Of a stretch of DNA of 64,000 bases, positions 31,828-41,914 are shown one piece after another. The DNA is from Emiliania huxleyi CCMP1516 (Eukaryota; Haptophyta; Isochrysidales; Noelaerhabdaceae): assembly GCF_000372725.1 (NCBI RefSeq), contig NW_005198966.1, positions 626,247 to 690,246 on the forward strand, in the 5' to 3' direction. Numbering within the stretch: position 1 is the stretch's first letter; every line of letters starts with the position of its first letter. The notes under the pieces are model-generated. The model was not told the DNA's origin and did not search any database. It saw only the letters and a list, made by a program, of their open reading frames with translations. The position numbers were made by a program, and so were the translations under genes.

Positions 31828-33493
31828 ATGCTGCCGGCGGGCATGCACGTGGCCGGGCCGGCTTCCGCGGCGCCGCTAGATTCAGACCCCGACGCAATGT
31901 CCACATCGCGAAAGCGCAAGATAACCTGTAATCCAGCGCCTCACGTCTGCTGGGGGCTCGAGCTCAGCGGCACGACGGGATGTCCACTGGCGCGGCCAAT
32001 CTCGGCGGCGTTCCGGCAGCGGTTCTGCACCGACTGCCAGCGGAAGGGGGTGGTCATCCCAGCGACAAGGATTCGCATCTGCGTCGGCGCCTCCACGCCC
32101 GGTAACGACCATGCGGGCGGCCTTTGGAACGACCCGATGCGGAACGAGCCTTGGCCGGCCCACAGAGTCGTCAATCAGACCGCCGGCTCCGCCGGCCCGA
32201 AGCTGGTTATCTTGCGCCACGCGACGAGCCAACAGCTGCCCGGCCTCATGCACCTCCCGCTGGACGCGGTGCACGAGGCGAGCGCGCGCCCCACCGCCCC
32301 CCCCCCCCTTTCTCCCCCAACACACACCCGACCCTGCGCCCACCCCTCGCTCGTCTCGCCCCTGTCCGCCAGCCGCGCGCCCCGCGCCTCAGGTCACCTT
32401 CCGCGTCGGTAAGACGCTGCAGCCGATTTCGCACTGCGATTCGTGCGGCATCACCCCCCCGAGCCCGGCCGAAGGGGCGGTTCAAGCGGCGCGGCAAAGC
32501 GCGGACATGGTGGCGCGGCAGGGCGCGCGCGCGCTCGCCCCGCGCGTGGCGGAGGACTCGGGGCGAAACGTCGCGCAGCGGCTCTCCCCCGCCGGAGGCG
32601 GTGGCGGCGCAGTGGTGCCAGGCGCAGATGCGGCGGCGGCGGCGGGTGCGGCGGCGGGTGCGGCGGCGGCGGGTGCGGGTGCGGCGGGTGCGGCGGCGGC
32701 GGGTATGGCGCCGGAAGGGGCGGCAAGGTGGGGCGGCGGGGCGCAGGCGTGCGCCGAGCCGTGGATGGCGGGCCAGCGGCCGATGGCAGGCCAGTGCGCC
32801 GACCCGCTGCTGCAGCTGCCCCCCGCGCACCGGCCATGTGGGAGCGCCTTTTCTTCCGTCGTGCCGGCGGCGGCGGCGGCTGCGGTGACGCAGTCTCTCC
32901 GCGCAGGCGGTGCGGGTGTGTGTGGACAGCCGCTCTTCCCACCCCCGTGCGACTGTGAGCAGGCGACGCACTCTCTCCGCGGAGGCGTCGCGCTTGAGTG
33001 CATCGGCCAGGCCATCTTGCGCTCCGGCGCGGAAGAGGGAGCGCGCTTGCGCGGTCCGGCAGCCAGCAGCCCCCCGACCCTCGCCCTCGCCTGGCGCGAT
33101 AGGTCCCGAGCTCGGCTCGCCGCAGATCGGGCTGGTCACTCCGGGCGAGCACGTCGCCGTCCTCGAGTCCGTCTTCAACAGCGTCGGCCAGACGCGGCTG
33201 CGCTGCGAGCGAGGCTGGACCTCCGCTGTCGCGGGAGACGGAACGGTCCTCTTCCGGCCGGCGCCGCGACCGCCTTTCTCGAGGCCGCCCGCGCAGAGGC
33301 CAAAGCGCGCGGCGGCCGAGGCGGCGGCGGCGGTAGCTGCCGAGGCGGCGGCGGCGGCCGCCGCCGCCGAGGCGATTGCGATTGAGGCGCAAAAGGCGGC
33401 GGAGGCGGCGATGGAGGCGGCCGAGGCGGCGGCTGTGAGGGCCGAGGCGGCGGCGGAGGCGGCGAGCACTGCGTCGGCGGAGGCGGTGGCGGA

Positions 33494-33537
<44 letters not shown>

Positions 33538-34679
33538 AGGACAGGGGGAGGGTGGGGGAGGTATGGGCGGCGGGGGTCGATGAGGGAGCGAGACGCCCTG
33601 CGCAGCCGCCTCTGCCCGAGGGGGCGGAGGAGGGGGCGGAGGAGGGGGCGGAGGAGGGCGGAGAGTGCCCCCCTCCTGCGGTGGCAACTGAGGCGGGCGG
33701 CTGCCGCTTGCCGGGGGAGGCGGAGGGCTTTCGCTTGGTCCTCTCGCGCGAGAGCAGCAGCGGCTACTTGGGCGTGCAGAGACAGCCCTCTGGCCGTTTC
33801 CTAGCGCAGCAATACGTGGACGGCAGGCTGGCTCACCTCGGCATCTTCGACACGGCGGTGGAGGCGGCGGTGGCGTACGCGCGGGCGGTGGGTGGGGCGG
33901 CGGGCCCAACGTGGCCGGCCGAGGAGGAGGAGCGGCTGCGCGCGCTCGTGCTGTCGTTGGGCGGGAGGCAGTGGGCGGCGGTTGCGGAGCAGCTTGGCAC
34001 GGGGCGGACGCCAACCAGTGTCGAGCAGCGCTGGCATGTCATGATGGCGCCGGCGCCGCGAGCGGAGGCAGCGGCCATCGAGGGCGGCGGCGCGGCGGAG
34101 GAGCGGTGGCGCCCCACGCAGGCGGAGGCGGCGGGGGTAGAGGCGCGCGCCGCCCCCGCCGAGCGTGCGAGCGGAGGGTCGCAGGCGGCCACGTCGGCGG
34201 AGGGTGCGCCGGCGACGCGGGTCAAGAGGGAGCTCGGTGAGTCGATCCCCCACGGGCTGGTCCCCGCGGAGCAGAGCTACTGGCAGGACATGCGCAGCAT
34301 CGTCGCGGGGAGGAGCAGCCGCGTGCAGCTCGCCTGCCCGGGGGAGCTGCCGCCCTCTCGCGCGCTGGCGCTGCACCTGCGCGACGGGCGCAAGTACCAT
34401 GTCCTCGTGCCGGCGGGCGTGCGCGCGGGGCAGAGCTTCACCGTCGAGCTGCCGGAGGGGGCGGAGCTGGGCGAGGTCTTCATCGCGCCGCCCGCGCCGC
34501 CGCAGCCGCAGGGGCCGCAGGGGCCGCAGGGGCCGCAGGGGCCGCCGCAGCCGCAGGTGCCGCAGCCTGAGGTGCCGCAGGCGTCGCAGGTACCGCAAGC
34601 GCCGCATGCGCCGCAGGGCGGCGGCGGGGCCCACTCCCTCAACTTGCTCGTGTTGGCGTCCACCGCGCAAGGCCGGTGA
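31828..34679 (+). CDS. AP2/ERF-like plus Myb/SANT transcription factor
   Basis: Exon 1 (31828-32277) encodes a Cys-containing module (FCTDCQRKGVVIPATRIRIC, then NQTAGSAGPKLVILRHAT). Exon 2 from 32393 reads VTFRVGKTLQPISHCDSC, then long Ala/Gly-rich low complexity. Exon 3 from 33103 starts ELGSPQIGLVTPGEHVAVLE and GWTSAVAGDGTVLF, then an Ala-rich stretch. At about 33750-33890 GYLGVQRQPSGRFLAQQYVD with GRLAHLGIFDTAVEAAVAYA matches an AP2 domain. At about 33910-34040 WPAEEEERLRALVLSLGGRQ with WAAVAEQLGTGRTPTSVEQR matches a Myb/SANT repeat. The C-terminal domain has VLVPAGVRAGQSFTVELP, then PQGPQGPQ repeats. The end of exon 2 is not resolved. Probably a nuclear DNA-binding regulator. Confidence 0.7.
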
Positions 34680-34837
34680 GCAGCCAGCTTACCTAACAGC
34701 CGCACTGGCTCAATTTTCGTATTTTCGTGTGACGAGAGGGGAAGTAGAGAAGGAGGGTGCCGTTGAGTTCGCCTCTATTGTACGGAGTTCGGTGTGTACA
34801 TGTATCACTTCTATATTGTGTGTAAAGACAATCTCGT

Positions 34838-34954
34838 TGGAGCACTTGCGACTTGGTCAGGGAGTGCAGACCCGGTGCAGTCATTGCCGTAACCGCACGC
34901 CTGCCGCACGCCCCCAGCGCCCAGGACCGGGGGGGGGTGCGGGAGCTAAGAATT

Positions 34955-35023
<69 letters not shown>
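34838..35023 (+). repeat. Repeat family A fragment followed by (CA)n
   Basis: A degraded family A head (TTGGAGCACTTGCG to GGGAGCTAAGAA) runs straight into a pure CA tract at 34958-35023. It lies in front of the small membrane-protein gene. Confidence 0.8.
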
Positions 35024-35028
<5 letters not shown>

Positions 35029-35168
35029 AGAAAGAAAGAAAACAGACACGCCAAACGAGGGATGGGACGAGGACAGGGTCCCCACCTGCACGAGCATTCT
35101 CTCTCTCCAGCGCGTTTTCGCGATTTCTTCTTCCGCTGCTTCGGCGAGAGCAACAAACAATCAACGAG

Positions 35169-35669
35169 ATGTTGTTCCCACCCGTCCCCTCGATCCTCAA
35201 GCCGATAACCGTCAAGCCGCGCGCGCCGCTTCCCTCTCGGCTCGTCCCCAGCAGTCAGGCCGCAGCCTTTGCCATCGCACTTCCGCTCTCCGTGCTCGCC
35301 GGCGCTTCGATCGCCGTGCCGACTGCTCTCGCCATCGCTGCCTCGGCGGGAGACTTGGGGCTCAGCAGCCTCACGGCGGCCACATCGCCGCCCGACGCAG
35401 CCGTGCTCTACCTCGCGTTCCTCGTTGTCGGCCTGGCCTTTGCTGAGCGCCGAGTCTTCGCAGGCCGCAGCTGGCAACGGGCCGTCGAGCGCCCAGCCAT
35501 CCAGGGCCCAGCCCTCGCCGACGGCGCTGGCTGCTTCCTCCTCGCCGAGACGGGAGAAGGCGCGTGGTACAGCTGCTCAACTCCCTCCGACACCCCTGGT
35601 GTCGTCTGCGAGCAGGACACCGGCTTTGCGGTCGATGAGTGGGTCTGCAAGGTCCCCACACTGCGCTGA
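35169..35669 (+). CDS. Small membrane protein of unknown function
   Basis: 166 residues, intronless. Pro/Arg-rich N-terminus (MLFPPVPSILKPITVKPRAP), then hydrophobic segments AAAFAIALPLSVLAGASIAV with PTALAIAASAG, and AAVLYLAFLVVGLAFAE. The C-terminal soluble part has five Cys (AGCFLLAE, WYSCSTPSDTPGVVCEQDTG, WVCKVP), suggesting disulfides or metal binding on one face. The N-terminus could serve as an organelle presequence. Not recognised as a family member. Confidence 0.45.
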   Translation: MLFPPVPSILKPITVKPRAPLPSRLVPSSQAAAFAIALPLSVLAGASIAVPTALAIAASAGDLGLSSLTAATSPPDAAVLYLAFLVVGLAFAERRVFAGRSWQRAVERPAIQGPALADGAGCFLLAETGEGAWYSCSTPSDTPGVVCEQDTGFAVDEWVCKVPTLR

Positions 35670-36077
35670 GGGGTTCGTGCCTGCGCGTGCGCGTGCGACT
35701 CAGGCGATAGCGCGTGAGCACCGCGACCGGCGAGTGTGGGTACTTGCATGTCAGAGGACGGGCACGCGGCACGTCATTGCGTCGCTCAATTGTGTGCGCG
35801 GTCTGGGTCTCGACACTCGAGAGATCTCTACACTCTAGAGACAGGTATATGTGTGTGTGTGTGCGGCCTCTCGTATGTACTCGTGACGTGTCCTTTTGTG
35901 TGTGTGCTAATATGTGTATAGCGTGAATATTCGAACTTTTCTGCGTCCAGCCGATCGACACACGCGCGATCGCCCCACACGCCACACCCGTTATGCGTTA
36001 AAGATAAAAAGTGTTCGCGCACAAGCTGCAGCGTGCAGCTGCAGGGGAGCAGCGCGGACTGTCGACTGTCGGCTGCG

Positions 36078-36605
36078 TTAGGCCTTGGCCTCCGCTTCCC
36101 TCTCGTCGGGCTCTTCGCCGCGCGCGCCCGCTTCCCTCTCGGCGCGGTGGCGCGGCGAGTCCACCACGAGTGTGACCGGGCCGTCATTGACGAGGGACAC
36201 CGCCATCTTCGCGCCAAAGACTCCGTCTTTGATGCGCGCCTCGCCTCCGTACTCGCGCGCGACGAGCGCCTTGAACTCGTGGTACGTCCGCGTGGCCTCC
36301 GCCGTCTTCATCGAGGCCTTGAAGTCTGGCACGTGCTTCTTGTTTGTCACCTCACCAAAGAGAGTGAACTGCGAGACCAGCAGGATCTCGTACTCCATCT
36401 GACGCACAGACTGGCGCCAGCTCTTGCCGCTCTCGTTCTCCCACAGCTTGGCGCCACACAGCTTGCGCGCACAGTACAGCAAGTCCTCGGCGCCGTCCTC
36501 CTCGTGCAGGCCGACGAGCGCCAGCAGACCTCGGCCGATGGTCGAAACCTCGGCGCCGTCGACAGAGACAGAGGCGCTCACGACACGCTGCAGCACGAGA
36601 CGCAT
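36078..36605 (-). CDS. DTD1: D-aminoacyl-tRNA deacylase (DTD)
   Basis: Removes D-amino acids (and Gly from mischarged tRNA-Ala) from tRNA. 175 residues from MRLVLQRVVSASVSVDGAEV. Both active-site signatures are present: LLVSQFTLFGEV (SQFTL) and VSLVNDGPVTLVVDS (Gly-Pro motif); ENESGKSWRQSVRQ and VPDFKASMKTAEATRTY also fit. A charged C-terminal tail (HRAEREAGARGEE) extends beyond the fold. An in-frame ATG at 36776 would add 57 residues with a hydrophobic stretch (SAFLWIVVAAAALRGGSA) that might target an organelle, but the chosen start matches the family N-terminus. Confidence 0.93.
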   Translation of the reverse strand: MRLVLQRVVSASVSVDGAEVSTIGRGLLALVGLHEEDGAEDLLYCARKLCGAKLWENESGKSWRQSVRQMEYEILLVSQFTLFGEVTNKKHVPDFKASMKTAEATRTYHEFKALVAREYGGEARIKDGVFGAKMAVSLVNDGPVTLVVDSPRHRAEREAGARGEEPDEREAEAKA

Positions 36606-36930
36606 GGCGCTGCCGCCGCGGAGGGCGGCCGCGGCGACGACGATCCAGAGGAACGCACTGCGGCGGCGAATTTCGAACTCCCAGCGTTTTGAGGGGCGTA
36701 CGCCGGCCCGCAAAAAAAAAATCCCGCGCCGCGTGTCGTGTTTTCCAACCAACACAGACACAATCGAATGACACATGGCAACATCAGGTCCCTCCTCCCG
36801 CGAGCGCGACGACTCCCTCCCCCCTTCTTCTTGCACTCACGCGACAAACCGCAGTTAGACAGACAGAGACAACGTGCCGCGAAGCGGATCAATATAAGGC
36901 CGCTCAATCAGACTCAACAGTGGCCGCGGT

Positions 36931-38271
36931 CTACTCTTGAGCCTCCGCCTCCTTCTCCAGCAGCAGCTTGATGCCGTTGTACAGCTTGGTCACGATCTCC
37001 GCCTCGGTGATGAAGAGACGGCTGCTCGGCGACAGGTCGATCGTGCCGTCCTTGCCGATCGGCGTGTGCTCGCCTCCCATGCCGCGCACCGACAGGCCGA
37101 GTGGCTTGGCCGCCGCCTTGGCCTTGGCGTCGGTGCCGTCCGAGGTCAGGTTGGGCACCGCCACGTGCACCGAGGCGCGCATCCCCGTGCCCAGGTTGGA
37201 CGGGCACGACGTCACGTAGCCGTACTTGGTCGACGTGGCGAAGGCGATGCCGTCGATCGCCTCGACGGCCTGGAGCGCGGTGTGCAGCCGGTCGAAGACG
37301 GCGTTGAGCACGAAGCCCTTGGCCATGCACATGATGCGCAGCTGGTCCTCCTCGCCGAACCAGATGATGAACCCGCCGTCGGCCGACTGGTAGCAGCCCC
37401 GCCCGCACGGCCAGTCCGACGCGATGCCGGCGGAGGCGAGGTATGGGTCGGCGGCCATGTCCTTGAACATGACGTGCGCATCGACCAGCTCCTGGTACTT
37501 GTCCGCCGAGATGAGGTTCGGGTTCTCCGCCTCGCCCGTCACCTCGCTCCACACGTCGTTGGGCGTCATGCTGAAGACGTTGCCGCCATAGTCGGGGTTG
37601 GCCTTGAGCACGTCGAAGGCCTTGAGCATCGTCTTCTCGAAGTTGACGCGGTCGGCCTTGGTCATCAGGCCCGGCAGTGGGAAGGCGGTCAGGTTGCGCC
37701 CGACGCGCACGCGCATCGAGAGCTCCTTGCCCAGCCCGAGCTTTTGCAGGTCGAGCTGGCCGTCCTCCGGGAGGCCCTCGACGCCGTCGAGCGACCAGTT
37801 GGTGGTGTGCACCTTGCCGCCGCCGTGGTGGTAGCCCTCGCAGACGCGGTCAAAGAAGGGCGCGAGCTCATCGTAGTTGGCTGGGTCGACGGCGTAGCAG
37901 CCGAGGCCCGAGTCGTGGTTGTCGAGGCCCGACTTTGCGCACAGCGCGAGCTCGTCGAGCTTGGCCGCGGGCAGCGTGGCCATCCACGTCTGCACCTCGG
38001 CCTCGAGCAGCGTCTTTGCGCACAGGTTGTCGGGGTTGGCCTCGGCCGCCACCTTGGCCTGGGCGGTGAGCTCCTCAATCTTGGAGCTCGTGCCGGCATT
38101 GGCCGCCGCCGCGGAAGCCTCGGGCACCACCTCCGACGCGGCTGGAGTGCTCGTGACGTCGGGTGCAACAGCGGGCGACTCGGCCACCTCCTTGGTCTCT
38201 TTTGGCGCCGCCGGCGCCGGCGCCTTGGCCGGACTGGCTTGCTTCTTCGCCTTGCTCGCCCCACCGCCCAT
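36931..38271 (-). CDS. Phosphagen (guanidino) kinase
   Basis: ATP:guanidino phosphotransferase (arginine/creatine/taurocyamine kinase family) that buffers ATP by reversible phosphorylation of a guanidino compound. 446 residues, intronless. The active-site motif CPSNLGTGMRASVH carries the reactive Cys; GFIIWFGEEDQLRIM is the NEED-type loop; SMRVRVGRNLTAFPLPG holds the substrate/nucleotide Arg contacts. The N-terminus MGGGASKAKK with Gly2 fits N-myristoylation, as in flagellar or membrane-bound phosphagen kinases, and is followed by an Ala/Pro-rich linker of about 60 residues. The substrate cannot be assigned from these motifs alone. Both it and DTD lie on the minus strand, about 325 bases apart. 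Confidence 0.95.
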   Translation of the reverse strand: MGGGASKAKKQASPAKAPAPAAPKETKEVAESPAVAPDVTSTPAASEVVPEASAAAANAGTSSKIEELTAQAKVAAEANPDNLCAKTLLEAEVQTWMATLPAAKLDELALCAKSGLDNHDSGLGCYAVDPANYDELAPFFDRVCEGYHHGGGKVHTTNWSLDGVEGLPEDGQLDLQKLGLGKELSMRVRVGRNLTAFPLPGLMTKADRVNFEKTMLKAFDVLKANPDYGGNVFSMTPNDVWSEVTGEAENPNLISADKYQELVDAHVMFKDMAADPYLASAGIASDWPCGRGCYQSADGGFIIWFGEEDQLRIMCMAKGFVLNAVFDRLHTALQAVEAIDGIAFATSTKYGYVTSCPSNLGTGMRASVHVAVPNLTSDGTDAKAKAAAKPLGLSVRGMGGEHTPIGKDGTIDLSPSSRLFITEAEIVTKLYNGIKLLLEKEAEAQE

Positions 38272-38836
38272 GGCTGTAGATGTTCGTTTCGCGAGGGGAG
38301 GGCCGGCCGAGCTTGAAACGACGGGGACGTGTCCACAGCTGGCTTTGAGCTCGCGCTATTCCTTTTCCAGCTGTGGTGGGCGTTGGCGCACTAAACGCCG
38401 GAGCCTCGACGGTGCGCCAGCCCCCGGGTCTTTCTGGTGTACCTGTGTGTCAGTCTCAGGTGAGCGAGTCCGTGCCGTGTAGTAATGACGTGATCCACTT
38501 GATCCAAGGGTGCCATTGTGCTCTACTACAAAAGTTGTGGAAGATGCCTAAGTCTCAGACACTGAATCCTGAGCGGAGCTGAGAGAGGTCTGAGACGTGA
38601 GAGAGAAGAGGGGGGGGGGGCGCGGGCGGGGGCGGGGGCCGACCTCCGGGTCCCGGCGCCCGGGAGAGACTGCTCGGTGCTGTGCCTGTGGACAGGCTCG
38701 AGGCTGTGGAGTGCTGTCACTGCTATGTTTTGGCTTTTGCGGCACACTCGGCTTCTATACTCTCTAGTACACCACTAATAACTATACCACCATCGTACGG
38801 CTCTGCACACTCTGTGGACTCTGTGGTTTCCCGCCG

Positions 38837-41492
38837 TCACTCGGCCACCGCCTCGGCGAGCACGGGCCCCGTCTCTGGCTCGTCGCCGCCGTCGCCGCCG
38901 AGCGCGAGCGTAGGCCGCTGGTGCAGCGGCCACTCGCTGAAGCCCGCCATCGAGGGGCGCAAGTAGCCCTTCGCGTCGAAAAAGTACTCTGAGCGGCAGT
39001 CCTTGCACAGGTAGAGCGGGAAGGTGTCTGCGGTCGCGCAGCCGGCGACCTCGTGCGTCGCGGCGAGGTTGCAGACGGAGCAGCGCTCCGTCGCGTCCTT
39101 TGAGCGGTAGCAGAGCAGCGGGTACCGCTCGGGCCGCAGCTCGTCCCGCTCGGAGGCGAGGCCGCACCTAGAGGACAAGTCCGAGAAGCTTCCGGGGGCG
39201 GGGAGTGCCCGCCGCCCTTTGCTCACGCTCGGAGGCGAGGCCGCGCCACTCGAAGACGATGGCGTGCTCGCAGTCGCCGTCGTGCGTGAAGAGGTACTGC
39301 CTGTCGCACGCGTCACGGGACACGTCATGGACGCGTCACCCACATGCCGCCCCTGCAGGCAGCAGAGGGGCTGCCCTCCCAGCCGCAGCTCCAGCTCGCC
39401 CGCCCGCGTCGCCCCCATCCCCTCCGGCGCCTCGCGGCCCGCCGCCGGACTGCTGAAGCTCGCGCTGCCGCAGCTCGGGCCGCCGCCGCCGCCCCCCGGC
39501 CCGGCCCGCGCAGCCGCCCACGTGCGGACCTGTTCACAGCCGACCCCTGTGAAGAGGCGCCGTTCACAGCTGCACCCGTGCAGCCGCCCTCGTGCGGGCC
39601 GGCTCGGACAGGTCCTCGGCCCCGTCGATGTAGAAGCGGCCCTCGATGTAAAACATTGACGAGCCTGCGCGCGCGGGCGAGTGGCGCGTGTGTGCATGCG
39701 TGGGCGGGGCAGGGTGGCGTGTGGGGTGGGGGTGGGGTGGGGGTGCGGGTGGGGTGGGGTGGGGTGGGTGGTGGTGGACAGGCTCACACAACTCGCGCCC
39801 AGCCCCGCCCCCCCTGCCCGCCCAACCACGGATCGCCCCCGCGCCCCCTCCAGTCGCCAACCCCCCTCTCCCCCCCCTCCCCCCCCCGCACCGCTCGGGA
39901 GGGGTAGTCCGAGACCGCGCCGCGCCGCCTCCGCAAACTGCGCGCGCAGCCGCTCCGAGGCGCCGCAGCCGCCGCCAACGGCGCGCCCCAACTCGAGCAG
40001 CGTCGTCCCTGCACGGCGTGGCGCACGGCGTGACGAGGCCAGACTCGGGGCGGGGGTACGGCGCCGTGCCGTGTGTTCAGAGCATCGCGTGCACACAAGG
40101 GCCACGGGCACCGCGAATGCAGCTGACTACCGCTGAGCACGGCCGAATGTACGCGCCCTCTCGGGTGCCAGTCAGCAGGATCTGTGCTCCGCGTCTAGGG
40201 CGCCATGCCCCCGTGCAGCAGGTAGGCGCGCTCGCGCAGTCGGCCGTCGTACACGGCGATACGGAGCAGCAGCGTCTCGCCGGGCTGGAGGAGCGGCTCC
40301 TATCGACGACGCGACGTGGACGTGTCACGGACGCGTGCCGTGGACGGTGCTGCCTCGCTGGCGCCTCGAGCGGCTCACCCTCTCTCCCGCGCCGGCGCTC
40401 TCCTCGAGCGCCCTCCTACAGACAGACACACACACGCTCAAACGCACGCCCTCCTACAGACAGACACACAGACACACGCTCCACACACTCGCTCCTACAG
40501 ACAATAGACAGACACAGGCGCGGCTCGGCCGGGCGGGACCGACCCCGCGGCCGCTGTCTCTCGCGTGACGGGGCGAGAGCGGGGCGAGAGCGGGGCGAGA
40601 GCGGGGCGAGGGATAGAGAAGGTGGGAGCGGCGCACCGCTGCTGCGCTGTGAGCGAGACCAGCTGCGGGTGGTACGAGCGGTAGAGCAGCTCCTTGCGCG
40701 CCTGCAGGGAGGCACCCGAGAAGGCATCAGCAGCCGCGGCGCGGTCGCGAGCTCGCGAGGCAGCGCGAGCCTCGCGCCGCCCCTGCTCGCTCGGCCGTGC
40801 GGAGCGGAGCGGGTCGTCCTCGCCCCACTGCGTGTGCCCCCGCTTGAGGTCCGCGGCGGTCTTCACGCCGAGCGCCTAGAGCAAAGCTGCGAGAAGGCTG
40901 CGAGAAGAGTCCAGGTAGTGGGCGGCGGTCGGGTCGCGCCGAGAGCCTTCGACGGCCGCACAGGCTCCTCCCGCGGGGGGCGAGGCATCATCGATCCCGC
41001 ACCGCCGCCCGCTGGGCGGACGCCGTCATCCGTGGGCGGCAGCTCGAGCGGCGCGGCTGCCGCGAGCAGCTCCGCGTCGCCAGGCAGCAGCGCAGGCCGC
41101 GCCGCGACGGCGGCAGCGGAGCGCTGGAAGGCGGAGAGCGAGAAGACCGGCGTGTTCACGGCCTTGATGCTGGCAGTGAGGGGGCGGAAGAAGACCTGCG
41201 ACGGAGGGCCCGCGACCGCGCCGAGGCGGGCACTCGGCGCGTCCAAGCGCGAGAATTCCTCTGTGCTTGTCGTGAATGCTCCAGCGCTGCCCTGCACATC
41301 CGCCAGCAGCGCTCTTTGCCGCTCAACTTCTGTCGCCCGCTGCTTCTGCCGCTTTGAGCCGCCGCTGGCCGCTTCGATTGGCAGTGGCGGCGGCACATCG
41401 ACTAAGTCAGGCGACAAGAGCGCGGGAGCCTCCTCGCCATCATGGACGACGCTGAGCAACACCGTGCCTGCGTCGCTTGAGCAGGCCGCCAT
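38837..41492 (-). CDS. SNAPC3: snRNA-activating protein complex subunit 3 (SNAPC3/SNAP50)
   Basis: Subunit of the complex that binds the proximal sequence element of snRNA promoters for RNA polymerase II and III. Resolved exons (minus): 41492-40947, from 40875, one around 40330-40200, one around 40010-39900, about 39675-39600, 39529-39348, 39300-39247 and 39167-38837. Signatures: FYIEGRFYIDGAEDLSEP, then QYLFTHDGDCEHAIVFEW, the hallmark HxGDCEH with a YLF lead, then PLLCYRSKDATERCSVCNLA and LYLCKDCRSEYFFDAKGY, the conserved Cys-rich zinc region, and the end NPL-like GFSEWPLHQ. The N-terminal exon is low complexity. The last introns (40876-40946, 39530-39599, 39301-39347, 39168-39246) are all GC-AG; the last repeats 20 of 21 bases of its downstream exon. 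Middle exon limits are approximate. Confidence 0.85.
40020..40170 (-). repeat. Introner-like element, copy C (in SNAPC3 intron)
   Basis: Minus-strand core at 40098-40040 (GATGCTCTGAACACACGGC, then CCCCCGCCCCGAGTCTGG) aligns with cores at 48931-48980 and 52301-52360. The homology extends about 60 bases upstream. It ends a few tens of bases before the acceptor used by the exon at about 40010. Confidence 0.6.
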
Positions 41493-41756
41493 GGTATGGT
41501 GCAACGGCGCGCGGCAGGAAAGAATTTTTGCTGGCAAGAAAACAACTGCACTGCACGACGGGACTGGCGCGCACTGGCACTTACACATCGCGGACACTTC
41601 TTGCCTGAGACGACGTTGTCCTAATGGTCGCGGAAGGAGCGGCAGGTCCTTACTGTCCGGCTCAGCATTGCTGTCATCCTTGGTCCTTGCTTGGTTTTGC
41701 TAGGCCATTTAGCATTTTGGCAGCAATGGCAGGGTGTCTGAACATTGCAATACGTT

Positions 41757-41803
41757 ATTAGGGTTAGCGGTACTCTGTACCTCTTAGTGTTAGGGTTAGG
41801 GTT
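41757..41803 (+). repeat. Interstitial telomere-like repeats
   Basis: TTATTAGGGTTAGCGG, then TTAGTGTTAGGGTTAGGGTT. Short TTAGGG array between two genes; possibly a break-repair scar. Confidence 0.7.
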
Positions 41804-41914
41804 GGAATTCATATACGACTACAAGCAAGCGCGATCCTCTCCTCGCCTGCCCGTCTCCCTCTAGCCCCTCTCTCACGGCCAGCCTAGGTGCCAGCTATCC
41901 TCGCGTACGCTAGC

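Noticed and set aside
36937-38316. 459-codon plus-strand frame opposite the phosphagen kinase
   Set aside because: Antisense shadow of a strongly conserved gene; Arg/Leu/Val/His composition is typical of such shadows.
39688-41703. 671-codon plus-strand frame across SNAPC3
   Set aside because: Runs through introns and exons of the minus-strand gene without motifs; Arg/Pro/Ser low complexity.
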